From assembly GCA_024195265.1 (NCBI GenBank), contig JAJLRJ010000002.1, positions 48,592,752 to 48,656,751 on the forward strand: a DNA stretch of 64,000 nucleotides, read 5' to 3'. Position 1 is the stretch's first letter; the number at the start of each line of letters is the position of its first letter. The notes under the pieces are model-generated. The model did no database searches. It had not been told where the DNA came from and saw nothing but the letters and a program-made list of their open reading frames with translations. The DNA comes from Dendrophyllia cribrosa. Taxonomy: Eukaryota; Cnidaria; Anthozoa; Scleractinia; Dendrophylliidae. Below are positions 10,739 to 22,908 of the stretch, one piece after another. A program made the position numbers and the translations under genes.

Positions 10739-11100
10739 TTTTTTTGTTTTTTTTATTTGATAACTTTATTTAGCAAACAAAAACAATACAGCATATTACA
10801 CACAAAGAAGCATCATTGACATATTACATCACAATTAATAAAACTAAATAAGTTTTTCGGTTTGATACTTACACTTAAGTTTACTTAAAAATTCTTGTAC
10901 ATCTAATTCTTGATGGTTGAGTTTTTGATTGTACAGATAGTATTTGGTATACAAGATACAATAGTTTAGTTTCCTCGTAATTTTAAGGAACCCAGGTTCT
11001 GTAGGTGGGGTTTTGCCAAAGATAATTTCTGAATCACTTATTGTAAAAGAAGTGGCATTGTCTTTGTTAAAATTTGCCAAAACACTTTGAAGAAATGATT
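10739..11100 (-). mobile_element. 3' fragment of an L1/Tx1-like LINE
   Basis: The left edge is a T-rich run (a minus-strand poly(A) tail). The minus-strand reading 11080-10844 ends LNYCILYTKYYLYNQKLN...EFLSKLKCKY, which resembles the extreme C-terminus of the LINE at 1450-1597 (LCLIIARYYIYYASK...FLKSKL). Only about 360 bases remain. The element ends where Gypsy sequence begins. Confidence 0.6.
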
Positions 11101-11107
11101 TGGTAAA

Positions 11108-13141
11108 GCGACACCTTCAGCGACACCTTCAGAAGTTCGTAGCTTCTTGGGGCTCGTGGGATTCAGTACCAGGTTTATACCCGATTTCGCCACTACTGCT
11201 GATCCCCTTAGGAGACTTGCGAGAAAAGGAGAACCGTTTATGTGGGGTGAAGAGCAGGAGAAGTCATTTCAGAAATTGAAGGGTCAAGTTGCAAGTGCAC
11301 CAGTCTTAGCGTTCTTTGATAAGGATGCGCGTACCCGTGTTATTGCTGACGCCAGTCCGGTGGGGCTTGGAGCAGTCCTGGTGCAAGAGAAGAATGGAGA
11401 AAGTCGTGCCGTCTGTTATGCCAGTCGTAGTCTGAGTCAAGTGGAGCGCCGTTATAGTCAAACCGAGAAGGAGGCACTAGCCTTAGTATGGGCGTGTGAA
11501 CGCTTCCACCTCTACTTGTATGGGCTCCCACAGTTTGATCTTGTAACAGACCATGAAGCACTCAAAGTCATCTATTCAAGGAAGTCCAAACCTTCAGCCA
11601 GAATAGAGCGCTGGGTTTTGCATTTGCAACCCTACAACTATCAAGTTTGTTATGTGCCTTCAAGAAAGAATATAGCAGATGCACTTTCCCGACTGACAAA
11701 GATACCTGCTTCAGATCAGTCCCTGCAAGATGATGGATATGTACGCTTAGTAGCTCTGCATGCTGTCCCTACCGCGTTAAGAATCAAAGAGATTGAACGG
11801 GTCTCAGCACAAGATTCAGAGTTGCAAGCAGTCAGAAATTGCCTCATTGAAGGAAAATGGGACAATGCTCCTAAGCCATATTTGCCAGTGCGCAATGAGT
11901 TGACCTTTATCGGTCATGTAATTCTACGGGGGACAAGAATTGTTGTACCTCAAGCTCTTCGCAGGAGAGTTGTCAGTTTGGCACACGAAGGGCACCAAGG
12001 AGTTGTAAAGACAAAGGAGAGACTTAGAACAAAAGTCTGGTGGCCTGGAATGGATCGCGATGCAGAGAGAAGATGCGCAGAGTGTTACGGATGCCAGTTG
12101 GTTACTAAGAATGTCCCACCCCCACCAGTGAAACCAACCATGCTACCCAAACAACCGTGGGAAGAAGTAGCTGTGGATCTAATGGGTCCATTACCGTCTG
12201 GAGAACACCTGTTAGTCCTTGTAGATTATTATAGCCGGTGGATGGAGGTCGATGTCATCCGAACAACCTCCAGCAAAACCATCATTCATTGCCTGGATGC
12301 CCAATTCGCAAGACATGGATTACCTAGAGGTCTACGCACCGACAATGGTTCGAACCTCGTATCCAGGGAGGTAGAAGAGTATTTAAAAGAAATGGGGATT
12401 GAGCACCATTACACGACACCTCTGTGGCCAAGGGCTAACGGCGAAGTAGAAAGACAAAATAGGTCGCTTCTGAAATCTGTTAGAGCAGCTCACGCAGAAG
12501 GAAAGAATTGGAGGGAGGAGTTAAACAGGTTCCTTTTGGCATACAGGTCCACTCCACATTCGACTACAGGAAAAAGTCCTGCTGAATTACTGTTTAGAAG
12601 AAGGCTTACAACTAAAATGCCTGAGCTGGTTGATGTAGAAGAGGAGGAAATAGAAGTAAGCGACCAAGGTGTTCGTGATCGGGACACGCAGAGAAAGCAG
12701 TCCAACAAGGACTATGTTGACAAAAGGTTTCATGCCAGAGACCGAAACGTGAGAGAAGGAGACACCGTTCTGCTAGAGAAGAAGAAAGAAAACAAACTGT
12801 CACCTTGCTACGAGAAGGAACCATATGAGGTGATGTCTCGTTATGGGGACCAGGTGGTATTGCGATCACCACAGGGAATTCAGTACAAGCGAAACCTTCA
12901 GCATATTGAGCCCTTTAATATGCCAGATCAGAAAGATCAGGGAACTGCACTACAGGATGCTGAACCACGAACTGAACCCAAGACAACTGAGACACCACCT
13001 ATGAAAGAGAATCCTGTACCAATGGCAGAATCACCACCAGAAGTTGTACCCACTGCTGTACCTACAGCTGAGCAGCCATTGAGGAGATCCGGCAGAATTA
13101 CTAGTCGTCCGAAGTTGCTGAATGATTATGTTCTGTGCTGA
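11108..13141 (+). pseudogene. Gypsy pol C-terminal part: RNase H and integrase
   Basis: The open frame runs from about 11105 to 13141 without a stop. Counting from the TTG at 11147, the RNase H acidic residues are D68 (IADAS), E109 (TEKEA) and D134 (LVTDH). The integrase zinc domain is H280/H283...C310/C313. The integrase core is D344 (VDLMG), D399 (LRTDN) and E435 (NGEVER). Upstream, SEVRSFLGLVGFSTRFI is the standard Gypsy RT-RNase H junction. All RNase H and integrase catalytic residues are present and the frame is open, which suggests a fairly young element, but with no RT core or gag it cannot be autonomous. The C-terminus ends in a proline/glutamate-rich tail. There is no evidence of host domestication. 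Confidence 0.85.
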
Positions 13142-13354
13142 ACTTAGTGAACTTTACACTGTCATATTTATTGTTGTGTTGCAAGTGACATTCTTACATG
13201 AACTGAACTGCAAGGACCTTGTTTATTGCTAGAGTGACTTTGTTTTGAACACTCGAATAGGAACGGAACTTTAAGAGCATGTTTAAAGGAACTACAAGTT
13301 TGTTATATTTTATTGCTATTTGAGATTAAGCCTTTAAGCGAAGAAAGAGAGGGA

Positions 13355-13529
13355 TGTAGTGTATTAGGACAGCGGTTATTGACAAGTACATCCGGGATAT
13401 GGAGAGAGTGTGAGCGAGCGGGAAACGGCGAGCGAACGTGTACTGTGTGTGCTCGGAATAAAGCTTACATGTATGTTTCAGCCTTTGTGGCTTGCCTTGG
13501 TGGCTATTCAATACTATATATCTTCAACA
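13355..13529 (+). repeat. 3' LTR of the Gypsy element
   Basis: It begins TGTAGTGTATTAGG directly after a polypurine tract and ends TCTTCAACA. It contains an AATAAA signal at about 13456. No second LTR is present in the window, so the exact boundaries come from the TG...CA ends only. Confidence 0.65.
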
Positions 13530-14610
13530 GGCTTTTGCTTCACAAATTGATTTAAAATCTCTTTATATTAACCATCGGAATACTCGCTTAGTCAGCCAGG
13601 TTACTCAGTTTATTCTTCAGACCTGCTCTAGTTTCTTGTCTCTTCTGGCACCAGTCATACTTCGGCAGGCCTGGAACGGAAGTCCCTCAGGAACTGAAGA
13701 TGATCTTCAAGCCGGATTTTTGGATGTGCAAACTTCGCGTTTACCTAAAAGAAAAAAAGCGTCATACTACTAAGAAATCCATCTTTATTTTTGCGTTTGA
13801 TATACTGGTGCGATACTGGACAGCAAGACAGCGGTAGAGCGCGGAATCAAATTTAATTGAAGGTCAACTTCCTTATAAGTAAGGGAAGGTTTAAAGTGTG
13901 CTTGCTTTACATCTAGCTGTCTTAAATAATAACTGAAGTACACTAAAAGTAAGAACAATAACTGTATGTGTCAAATGACGAAGTCAAGTTTTTGAGTTAT
14001 GGGAACAGTGTCCCGGCTGAAATATCGTGTTCCTATGATTATGGACAAAAGCTTGCTTTAAGCTTGCATTAATATCTTGAAATAGGACACAAATATCACC
14101 AGATCGAAGTGATGAACGCAAAGAAATATGATCTAAAAGACAAAGTAACAGCTAAAACAATTCAAAATTCCACTTGAATGGGAATTTTGATTTCTTGACC
14201 GCCTGTCGACACGAAATCACGAGATGAACTGTAATCCACTTCCATTCTTGTAATCTTGCACTTTTTGTTCTAACTGCTACTTCTGCTTTGCTCTATATAA
14301 TCTTTTTATCCAATACTTTGTGGTATTTGGCGAAATAACATTGAAAATTAAGTTAGCGCAATTTAGTTATTCTGGCAGGACATTAACGTCTCTTTAAGTC
14401 ATATATGGTTGACGCTTTGGGCAGCCTAAGTTTCAACTAGATTGAAAAGTAATCTATTTAACCAACCTGCCTTTTGCGTCGGCATGAGTAGTCACTAGGG
14501 CAAATATGCTGAGAGAAAACGAGCATTGGTGAAGAGAGAAAGAAAACACAGAAGAAAACAAAGATCACTCGTGAATTCATCGTCGGATCGTCTCTACAAT
14601 AATTGCTGAC
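13530..14610. other. Unassigned spacer with an inverted copy of an array segment
   Basis: 13530-13773 is open on the plus strand (ending KKASYY stop) but matches nothing I recognise. 14160-14350 is an inverted, diverged copy of 2320-2505 (for example AAATTCCCACTTG / TTTCTTGACCGCCTGTC against GACAGGCGGTCAAGAAATCAA). The rest holds nothing I can name. Confidence 0.45.
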
Positions 14611-14616
14611 TGTGAA

Positions 14617-16110
14617 CGCCACTTTTGGATACAACTGTGAGTTCATGAAGCAACACGCTTGTTTTATATAGAACATTGCTCGATTAGTGGCGCCGTACAA
14701 CTTTTTGGCACCTGTAATAAGCAGGTCGTTTTAATTGGCGTAATTAATCACCTTATGTTGAGTTACCATGTTTTTATGGTTTCATTACTATTAACAGGGG
14801 CACCCAACGAATCTGTTTCTCACTTTATCCGTTCGCCAGCGGAATTCTTGCTAGCTGGCAAAATATTCTGGTATATATTTTTTTAATTACCATTTTTGCG
14901 CCGGCTGACTTGAGAAAGAAGTCGCAAGAACAAACTGTGCTGGCTATAAAGTTGAGTTAAAAGAACACTGTCCAGCAAAATTAACACGAAATTGTATTTG
15001 CTTATTAATTTCCATGTTATATCGCCAAATGCCACCAAATATAAAATTAAATTGGATGAAACAATTCTATAGAACAAAGCAGCAGCAGAAGCTTGGAGAT
15101 AAAGTTCAGGATTACAAGGATGGAAGTGGATTACAGTTCATCAATTTTGATTTCGTGATTTCCCATTATGGTGGAAGTTTGAATTTTTTAGTCTTTTTAT
15201 TTCATATGTCGTTAAATATATCACTTTTGGCGATTTTATCTTCCTATTTCAAGACAATACTATGCAAACTTAAAGCAAACTCCAAGACATAATCATGAAA
15301 ACACGACATTTCAGCTGGGACAAGTGAGCGCCACTCAGATGTCGTCATATAAAATAAAACAGCGGGATCACCAGTTCTGGCGACGCGGGATCTTTTTTAT
15401 TTCCGCGGGTTTATTGGAAGAAAAAAACTCAGAAGACAGCATGTAGAAAAACGAAAGCCGGAAGGTGGAGACATTGACAGAAAGAAGAGATACGTATAAA
15501 CGCTCGACTACTATATCAAACCTATGCCGGTAGGCACATGAACCGAACAGAATCGTAAAGGGACAGAGGGTGGGTGGCTTTAATTGAAGAGCAGTCTTGG
15601 TGTCTACCGTCGAAAGACCATAAAATGTGACATTCATTTTAATGAGCGGTTATAATATCACTACGCCAATAAAAGAGAGCCATAGGGATAACAAAGCTTT
15701 TTCCACGAGAGTAATGACTTAGATGTATACATAATTATAATATTATCATAAAAATAACTTTCAATAGGAAGAGATATTTGGCATTCAGTCTTAAAACGGC
15801 CTCGTCAAGCTTATCTGGATTGAAAACAAGTGTCCTTAGTCTCGATTATATTGTTAAATAATTTTTTTTCTATCTGTCAGATTTAAAAAAAAAAAATGGT
15901 TTCCTAAATAATTACCAAGTGCATGTGTGGAAAACACACTTTAACATTTTCATAAACTACACCTGCAACGACTTCCTATTCATTAACTCCTTCTAATGGC
16001 TCGCTACAGACTGCCATAAAGTTTAATAAACCCACGAAGAACAGATGCCTGACGGCAAAAAAGTAATTTGAATGATAAATTATTTCAAAGATGAAGGTGA
16101 TCGAGGAAGC
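14617..16110. repeat. Segmental array unit (homologous to 1925-3400)
   Basis: It matches 1925-3400 with small indels and continues into a shortened junction at 16110, where the block around AAGCACCTGGCA jumps directly to the GTATAGTAAAATATGCCAC sequence that in other units (7395, 20545) lies further downstream. This is an unequal-exchange or deletion junction. Confidence 0.75.
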
Positions 16111-16217
16111 ACCTGGCAGTATAGTAAAATATGCCACAACAAACGGCGCAGAAAATATTCAAATCTATTGTTTAAAAAATTAGACATTTGACATTTGAAA
16201 TTAATCGTTCGGTGTCG

Positions 16218-16227
16218 AAATCAAAGG
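16218..16227 (+). promoter_or_regulatory. Altered TATA-like box of peptide gene copy 4
   Basis: The site reads AAATCAAAGG instead of AAATAAAAGG as in the other seven copies, with the flanking block otherwise kept. The T-to-C-like change in the A/T core may weaken transcription. Spacing to the ATG at 16320 is normal. Confidence 0.4.
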
Positions 16228-16319
16228 ACCAAACACGGGCTTTCAAGCTATTTGGTTTGTAAATTGGTTTACAGAAACATAGCTAAAGAGAAAGGGAAAA
16301 TTTATTGCAAGTTGAGAGA

Positions 16320-16749
16320 ATGAAATCCAAATTTCACGCAGTTTTGTTTTGTGTGACAATTCTATTGCTCATAACCAACACTGATGGGTTCTCCGGGAAT
16401 GTGCCAAAGGGCGACAAGCGAGGTATCTTACGAAAGGTAATTCTTTAATCAAGTGATGTTTCATAGGCGTTGCCGTAGTGGATGCTAAAATGTTTTGGGG
16501 TAGGAAACGTTGCAAAACGTATGGTGTGATTTTTTTTTTCAGGTCATGATCAGTTTGATATTTCATGTTCAGCTCTGTCCCAAGGGCGTTTGTGCAACAT
16601 TGTAATTTTCAAACAACGAGTGTTTTGTTGAATGGTTTTAGAAGAGGCCACTGTTCAGTAACCGACGCAGTATGGATGCAGCTGAACGTGAGCTGTGGTC
16701 TGAGATGTTTAACAAGCAAGAAATGGAAGACGAACAAAGGGATCGGTGA
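16320..16749 (+). CDS. Secreted peptide precursor, type A, copy 4 (two exons)
   Basis: Exon 1 is 16320-16436 (39 codons). Exon 2 is 16642-16749 after TTTTAG, phase 0, giving 74 residues. The segment after the signal peptide is FSGNVPKGDKRG: the Gly before the dibasic site is replaced by Asp, so an amidated product is not expected from this copy. The tail begins KRPLFSNRRS and has ELWSEMFNKQ where copies 2 and 6 have ELRSKMFNKQ. The alternative short tail reads LCPKGVCATL. The 5' leader lacks the MITE found in copies 2 and 6. Confidence 0.7.
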
Positions 16750-17872
16750 ACACAACGACACTAATGCGCTTGTGGACAGCGGAAACAAGATTAAAACACT
16801 AATGAGAGAGTAGTGAAAAAATATATTTGTGAAACATTGCTGCAGTAATTATTTGTGTTTTTATTGGCTCTGACTAACACTCCTGAAAGCAATAATCTGC
16901 CAGCATATTCCCCAGTAATCATATATCAACTGAATTTTCGTAACACTTGAAATGAAATTGAGGCAACCTTTTCAAATTGGCCCACCTCGGCCCCCAATGT
17001 TGGCGACAATTGAAGCGCAGTCTTGGTGTCTACCGTCAGAAGACATTCATTTTATTAATGAGCGGTTATAATACCACTGCGCCAATAAAAGAGAGCAACG
17101 AACTTCAAGATAACAAAGCTATTTTCACGAGAGTAATTATTTAAATATATATCATTAAATTACTATCATAAAAATAACTTTCTAAAGGAAGAGATATTGA
17201 TGTTTTCTTTAAACGGCGTCGTCCAGCTTATCTGAGCTGAAAACAACTGTCCTTACTCTCGGTTATATTATTAAACAAAATTATCTCTATCAGTCAGGTC
17301 TTAAAAAAGAAAGGTTTCTTAAATATACCAAGTGCGTGTGTGGAAAACACACTTTAACACTTTCATAAACTACACCTGTAACGACTTCCTATTCATTACT
17401 GCTCGCAGTAAAGTAAAATATGTCACAACAAGCACAGAAAATCTTCAAATTTATTTTTAAAATGTTCAATAGGACAATGATCAGTATTCGTCTTATCGTT
17501 ATCAGATTTGTTTTAACTCGGTTATATTTTATTGTAGCACGCATCATTGCTTGATATTAACGAACAGGTGTCGTCAGCATCATTTTCGCCCTTTCCTCCC
17601 ACCCCCATCCTTCCAAGTAGAACAAAAAGGCGGGGGATCATCTGCCGTGGAAACCGTTTTACACACTGCATGGGATGGCGACTTTGTTTCTAGCCATTTG
17701 ACAAATTTGTCGCTGATCGACAGTGGAGTTTAGACATCTGATGTTTGAAATTAATTGTTCGATGTCGAAATAAAAGGACCAAAAACAGGCTTTCAAGTTA
17801 TTTGGTGTGAAAGTGCAGTAAGTGGCTTACAGAAACACAGGTAAAGAGAAAGGACAATTGCAAGTTGAGACA

Positions 17873-17989
17873 ATGAAATCCAAATTTGTCGCAGTTTTGA
17901 TTTGTGTGACAATGCTATTGCTGATAACCAACACTGATGGGTTAACCGGGCCTATTTCGCCGATAGGCAAACGAGGTATCTTACGAATG
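17873..17989 (+). CDS. Secreted peptide exon 1, type B, copy 5
   Basis: This is a 39-codon exon with an intact signal peptide and LTGPISPIGKRGILRM, then a GTAAGT donor. The TATA-like block is at 17768-17777. Downstream, the intron first holds a 426-base inverted-repeat element and then sequence matching the copy 1 intron (18470-18560 against 3930-4010). The region corresponding to the type A second exon is not present; only its 3' UTR (ACACAACGACACTTGTGC..., about 18907 onward) remains. The stop codon and tail of a mature type B product are therefore unknown. Confidence 0.55.
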
Positions 17990-18003
17990 GTAAGTCCTTA
18001 ATC

Positions 18004-18429
18004 GCCGGGGGGTACTCAATAAAGTTTTGTACGGGGATGCTCCGCCCCGAGGTCCAAACCCTTACCCTTTCATATACCGTTTTTGACAATAAAGGTACCC
18101 CTTTCATATACCTTACATTGAAAATGGTACCCCTTTCATGCCCTTTCAATGAAAATGGTACCCCTTTCATAGCCTTTACGCGCGTCTGCTTGATATATTT
18201 TGAAAGACCCTTTTTATAATACTTAAATGCAGTTTTCCGTACCTTTTTTATGCTTCAACGGCGTGTTTTCGCTACCTTTTCCTATTATTCGTGAAATCCC
18301 TACCCTTTCATATACTTCAACTCGTAAAATCCCGACCCTTTCATATACCTCCAGCCTCAAAAAGGTGCCCCTTTCGGGCGGAGCATCCCCGGATAGCCCA
18401 TTATAGGGAGTACCCCCTTCCCCCCGGGC
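18004..18429. mobile_element. 426-bp GC-ended inverted-repeat element (hAT-like target site)
   Basis: Ends are GCCGGGGGGTACTC...GGGGATGCTCCGCC and GGGCGGAGCATCCCC...GAGTACCC...CCCGGGC. It is flanked by TTAATC/TTTAATC, a 7-8 base duplication. Internal tandem motifs GGTACCCCTTTCATATACC account for the open reading frames seen on both strands. Non-autonomous. Confidence 0.75.
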
Positions 18430-18900
18430 TTTAATCAAGAAACAAATCTTAGCAATAATACATATCTAAAATGTACCGTGATTTCACAAGTGACATTCAG
18501 ATTTGTATTTATCGGCACCGGCCGTCTTGAAAAGTAATACATGCGGCAGGCTTGTCCCGAGGAAATGTACCAAATGTAAAACGCACGTGCAGAGAGGCAT
18601 TGTTTTCGCTCATTAAACCTATTGTTTTGTGCGGCCATTCTCGCTGTCGCCGCGGTCGTGGTTGGTTTTAGTTCTTGCTTCCTTGTTTATTAGGAAACTT
18701 AAAAGTTCCCTAATCAACAACAAACAACTTTTCTGCCCAACGATTGGGCAATAGCCCAGATCTCTTAGCAACGGCCGAACCTTTTCCTACCCAGTGGGTT
18801 TGATGAGTAAACACCGAGCGCTTAGCGCCCGCGTCTAGGATTCGATAAAAAACGCTTGGTTACCAAGACTTTACGAATGCTGGCACAATTTCTGGATCAA
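18430..18900. other. Type B intron, hairpin-rich, no gene
   Basis: It contains small palindromes (AGGAAACTTAAAAGTTCCCT, CCCAACGATTGGG, GAGCGCTTAGCGCCC). The first part is homologous to the copy 1 intron. An identical stretch lies at 34480-34920. No ribozyme core or tRNA is recognisable. Confidence 0.4.
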
Positions 18901-19096
18901 ATGCAAGCAACACAACGACACTTGTGCTTGTGGACAACGGAAACAAGATTAAAACACTAATGAGAGAGAAGTGAAAAAATATATGCTGCGCAGTAATTTT
19001 TTGTGTTTTTATTGGCTCTGGCTAACACTCCTGAGAGCAATAATCTGTCAGCAGTTTTCCCAGGAAGTGACTGTGCAATAATTAGCAGGAAGAGGG

Positions 19097-19118
19097 GGGG
19101 GGGGGGGGGGGGGGGGGG
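19097..19118. repeat. Homopolymer G tract
   Basis: A G-run of about 22 bases. The paralogous position at 35146-35194 is longer and broken by a single A. Apparent glycine- or proline-rich open frames across it are artefacts. Confidence 0.9.
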
Positions 19119-20877
19119 TTGAGAAACGGAAGGAGGGACACAATGAAAAATCATATCCCAAAAAAGGGGGGGCAACACGTTTATTACTCTATGAAAAGGA
19201 GGGGGCGATATCTAATTTTCATTGCCAGACTCATGGTGACTCAACAATAAACCGGCACCACTAATATCTTAAAATAAACAATACAATAATTACAATAACG
19301 CCAGGTCTTTAGTCCGAATTCATACCAGCCCTGTAAGACGTCAAATTTATTAAGTCTCATTTCTCTGTGTAATTTGCACCACAGTGGAACCTCAATTTAA
19401 CGAACCCTATGTAACGAAGTCCTTGTCCTTAGTATAACGAACGATATCTTTCAGCTCGGGCAAAATTACAAGTAAAATGTATGGAACAGAACCTCGATAT
19501 AACGAAATCCTGGTTATAAACGAACACAATCCGGCAGCACAAACGTGTGGAACACACACATTAACGCTTTCATAAACTACACCTGCAACGCCGACTTCCT
19601 ATTCATTAACTCCTTCTAATGGCTCGCTACAGACTGCCATAAAATTTAATAAACCCACGAAAAACAGATCCCTGACGGACAAAAAGCAATTTGAATGATA
19701 AATTATTTCAAAGATGAAGGTGATCGAGGAAGCACCTGGCAAGAGACAGTTTACTTAAATGGCATATTTATCTTATAATGAAATACTCATGATATCATTT
19801 GCCATTGCTCTCCCTATTTGTCCACAAGGTTGTAGACAAGGTTGGTTTTGTCTAAACGAAATAGTGGGCAATAAAAACTGAGGCATTTAATTCAGTTCAA
19901 ATTTCAAAGTCACGATAAAGTTAACGTTGCAGCCTATCGAGACGAAATTGGCAAAACCATACAAGCTAAAAATTAGACTGAGCGGTGTTAGAACAATAGT
20001 GAGATTGAAAGAGTGCGGCGCGCGAGGCGATTAGTGCAAATTACAGTGAGTACCGAGCATCGAGCCGCGAGAAACGAGGACTCAATCCCAAGAAGAAAAA
20101 ATATGAGTTTTCTTCTCTGGCTTGAGTCCTCCGTCGTTCCTTGTTTCTCACGTTCTGTACTCAGTGCAATTTGCGGTATCTCCAATAGGCGACAATATTG
20201 TTGACGCATTGTCATTTGGAACCCCATTTTCTTCGGGAAGAGAGGCATTTCAGCCCCACCCCCTTATCCCCAACCCCCACCCCCACCCCCCACCCCCCCC
20301 CCCCCCCCCCCCCTCAAGACAATGTTGGGTATCGTTTAGTCAGGTCTGTCGCTACAATCCTACAACGTTGGTGGGGGAACGGGGGTTAAGGCAGCATAGT
20401 GTAGTGAATGGAAATATACGGTGATAAATATGGCACGACAACCATTTTTGTTATACTAACAGTGTGTCAACTTTTTTTGTCGCCTATTGTCGCTTCGAGC
20501 GCACTTCTACCCCAGTTTAATTGAATGAAAATATGACTGCTCGCAGTATAGTAAAATATGCCACAACAAACGGCGCAGAAAATATTCAAATCTATTGTTT
20601 AAAAAATTAGACATCTGACATTTGAAATTAGGGACCTTCAGATTGGACTACGAGTACGAGATTGAGTACGAGTACGAATTTTCAAACCAAATTCGTGTGC
20701 CTCATATACTTAATTATCACACCAATCTTATCCCTAACGTTTATTTACGTGTTAGTCAGCAACAGGAAGGAGTTACAGTTCGGTGGATACAATTATCTCG
20801 AAATTCCAAAGTCGTACTCGTACTCGATTTCGTACTCGTAGTCAAATCTGAAGGTCGCTCTTAATCGTTCGGTGTCG

Positions 20878-20887
20878 AAATAAAAGG
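20878..20887 (+). promoter_or_regulatory. TATA-like box of peptide gene copy 6, displaced
   Basis: AAATAAAAGG is intact but lies about 1060 bases before the ATG at 21946, because two elements (20943-21336 and 21369-21929) have inserted between them. Confidence 0.4.
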
Positions 20888-20942
20888 ACCAAACACGGGC
20901 TTTCAATTTATTTGGTTTGTAAATTGGTTTACAGAAACACAA

Positions 20943-21336
20943 TGAATCCATAAAATCCACACTCAGGGTGGATTCTTCGGATCAAATCCAAATCCGGATT
21001 TTTAGATTCGTGATTTGAGCGTTTTTTTGGGAATGGATTCGAAAAAAGTACATCTGGCAAGCGGTCTTTCGTGCAAATTTACTCGTTTCGTTCGCTGTTT
21101 TGTTTCTTCCGCGATTTCATATCATGGGCAATTCAGGTAAGATTTAATTGCTTATATTTTGAAAACTATTTGTCGAGCAGGCTGATAAACACAAGCGAGT
21201 CAAAATAGGTTCATTTGCATACCAACGGTTTTTTTACGTTAAATGATCCGTTTTAGGATTTTTCGTTTTTTTGGTCATGAAAAATCCATATGATCCGAGA
21301 TCACAAATCCAATTTCGGATTCTCCCAAAAAAACGC
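20943..21336. mobile_element. About 394-bp insertion in the leader of copy 6
   Basis: Copy 2 reads AGAAACACAGCTAAAGAG without interruption at 7792-7800, whereas here about 394 bases separate ACACA from CACAGCTAAAG, giving a short CACA-like duplication. The insert has GGATTC/GAATCC motifs near both ends, and GCGTTTTTTTGGGA near 21023 is inversely repeated at the right end (TCCCAAAAAAACGC). The element class is not identified. Confidence 0.6.
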
Positions 21337-21945
21337 AGCCACAGCTAAAGAGAAAGGGAAAATTTATTCTTGGTTTTCACATGACGTCATAAAAAATAAA
21401 AAATCTAAACTATACATCCTACAAAGCTGTTTCTAACAGGGTATGTGGATACAAGTATCATTAATCTTTATCAGAAAGTTTCAGGTTTTCACGATGTTTT
21501 GCTTCCGATTTACAAAGGTTTTAATGTGTCACGCAATTCGTCACGCTATTACAGATAAGCTGTGAAAATAAACAAAATTGAATCAGCTGAAAGTTATTGT
21601 TTGCATTATAAGTGCTGATAAGCCGAGTTAATGGAGCTTATAACAAATACAATATGTTTTGATTTGATTTTTGGTGTAATTAAGACTTTGAATTTTTGGC
21701 CGCCATCTTTGTGCCCCTGAGTGGGGCACAAGGATGGCCGCTCCATACATTTCTTACTAAAAATGTCTAATACTCGTTCGCCTATAACTTTTGAACGAAA
21801 TGCTTTGGCGCTTCTAAATTTGGCCGAGATGTGTAGTTTTAAACTCTCTACAATTCCATAAACATTTTGGATTCGAAATCTATTGTTTAATGCTTCTGAA
21901 TTTTGATATGACGTAAGTGAAAGCCAAGAATTGCAAGTTGAGAGA

Positions 21946-22373
21946 ATGAAATCCAAATTTCTCGCAGTTTTGTTTTGTGTGACAATTCTATTGCTCATAA
22001 CCAACACTGATGGGTTCTCCGGGAATGTGGACGGCGGCAAGCGAGGTATCTTACGAAAGGTAATTCTTTAATCAAGTGATGTTTCATAGGCGTTGCCGTA
22101 GTGGATGCTGAAATGTTTTGGGGTAGGAAACGTTGCAAAACGTATGGTGTGATTCTTTTTTTTCAGGTCATGATCAGTTTGATATTTCATTTTCAGCTCT
22201 GTCCCAAGGGCGTTTGTCCAACATTGTAATTTTCTAACAACGAGTGTTTTGTTGAATGGTTTTAGGAGAGGCCACTGTTCAGTAACCGACGCAGTATGGA
22301 TGCAGCTGAACGTGAGCTGCGGTCTAAGATGTTTAACAAGCAAGAAATGGAAGACGAACAAAGGGATCGGTGA
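21946..22373 (+). CDS. Secreted peptide precursor, type A, copy 6 (two exons)
   Basis: Exon 1 is 21946-22059 and exon 2 is 22266-22373, 73 residues in total. The protein is identical to copy 2 by inspection (FSGNVDGGKRG, tail ERPLF...EQRDR), consistent with a recent duplication of the whole unit. The leader carries two transposon insertions. Three in-phase acceptors are conserved as in copy 2. Confidence 0.7.
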
Positions 22374-22908
22374 ACACAACGACATGTGGACAGCGGAAAC
22401 AAGATTAAAACACTAATGAGAAAGTAGTGAAAAATATATTTGTGAAACATTGCTGCAGTAATTATTTGTGTTTTTATTGGCTCTGACTAACACTCCTGAA
22501 AGCAATAATCTGCCAGCATATTCCCCAGTAATCATATATCAACTGAATTTTCGTAACACTTGAAATGAAATTGAGGCAACCTTTTCAAATTGGCCCACCT
22601 CGGCCCCCAATGTTGGCGACAATTGAAGCGCAGTCTTGGTGTCCACCGTCGGAAGACATTCATTTTAATGAGCGGTTGTAATACCACTGCGCCAATAAAA
22701 GAGAGTCATAGGGATAACAAAGCTGTTTTCACGAGAGTAATTACTTAAATATATATCAATAAATTACTATCATAAAAATAACTTTCTAAAGGAAGAGGTA
22801 TTGATGTTTTCTATAAACGGCGTCGTCCAGCTTATCTGAGCTGAAAACAACTGTCCTTACTCTCGGTTATATTATTAAACAAAATTATCTCTATCAGTCA
22901 GGTTTTAA

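Larger units (their letters stand above)
11108..13529 (+). mobile_element. 5'-truncated Gypsy-type LTR retrotransposon with 3' LTR
   Basis: The element lacks its 5' LTR, gag, protease and the RT catalytic core. It starts at the RT thumb/connection and runs through RNase H and integrase to a purine-rich tract (GAAAGAGAGGGA, 13343-13354) and a 175-base 3' LTR. The left edge abuts a LINE tail, so the 5' part was lost by deletion or replaced. A 12-base duplication (CGACACCTTCAG twice, 11109-11132) sits at the breakpoint. Confidence 0.85.
17551..19270. repeat. Segmental unit carrying type B copy 5 (paralogue of 33620-35360)
   Basis: The two units are nearly identical, including the inverted-repeat element after the exon-1 donor, the hairpin-rich intron, the GC-rich segment around 18640-18860, the G-run and the following segment. 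The homology ends at about 19275 and 35368, where the flanks differ. Confidence 0.8.

Noticed and set aside
11108..13529. Autonomous Gypsy element or domesticated integrase gene
   Set aside because: The RT core, gag and 5' LTR are missing, and there are no introns, promoter or other sign of host use.
18640..18900. Possible structured RNA (several hairpins, TTGATGAG)
   Set aside because: The hairpins are short and unlinked, and the ribozyme core bases are not in the right order.
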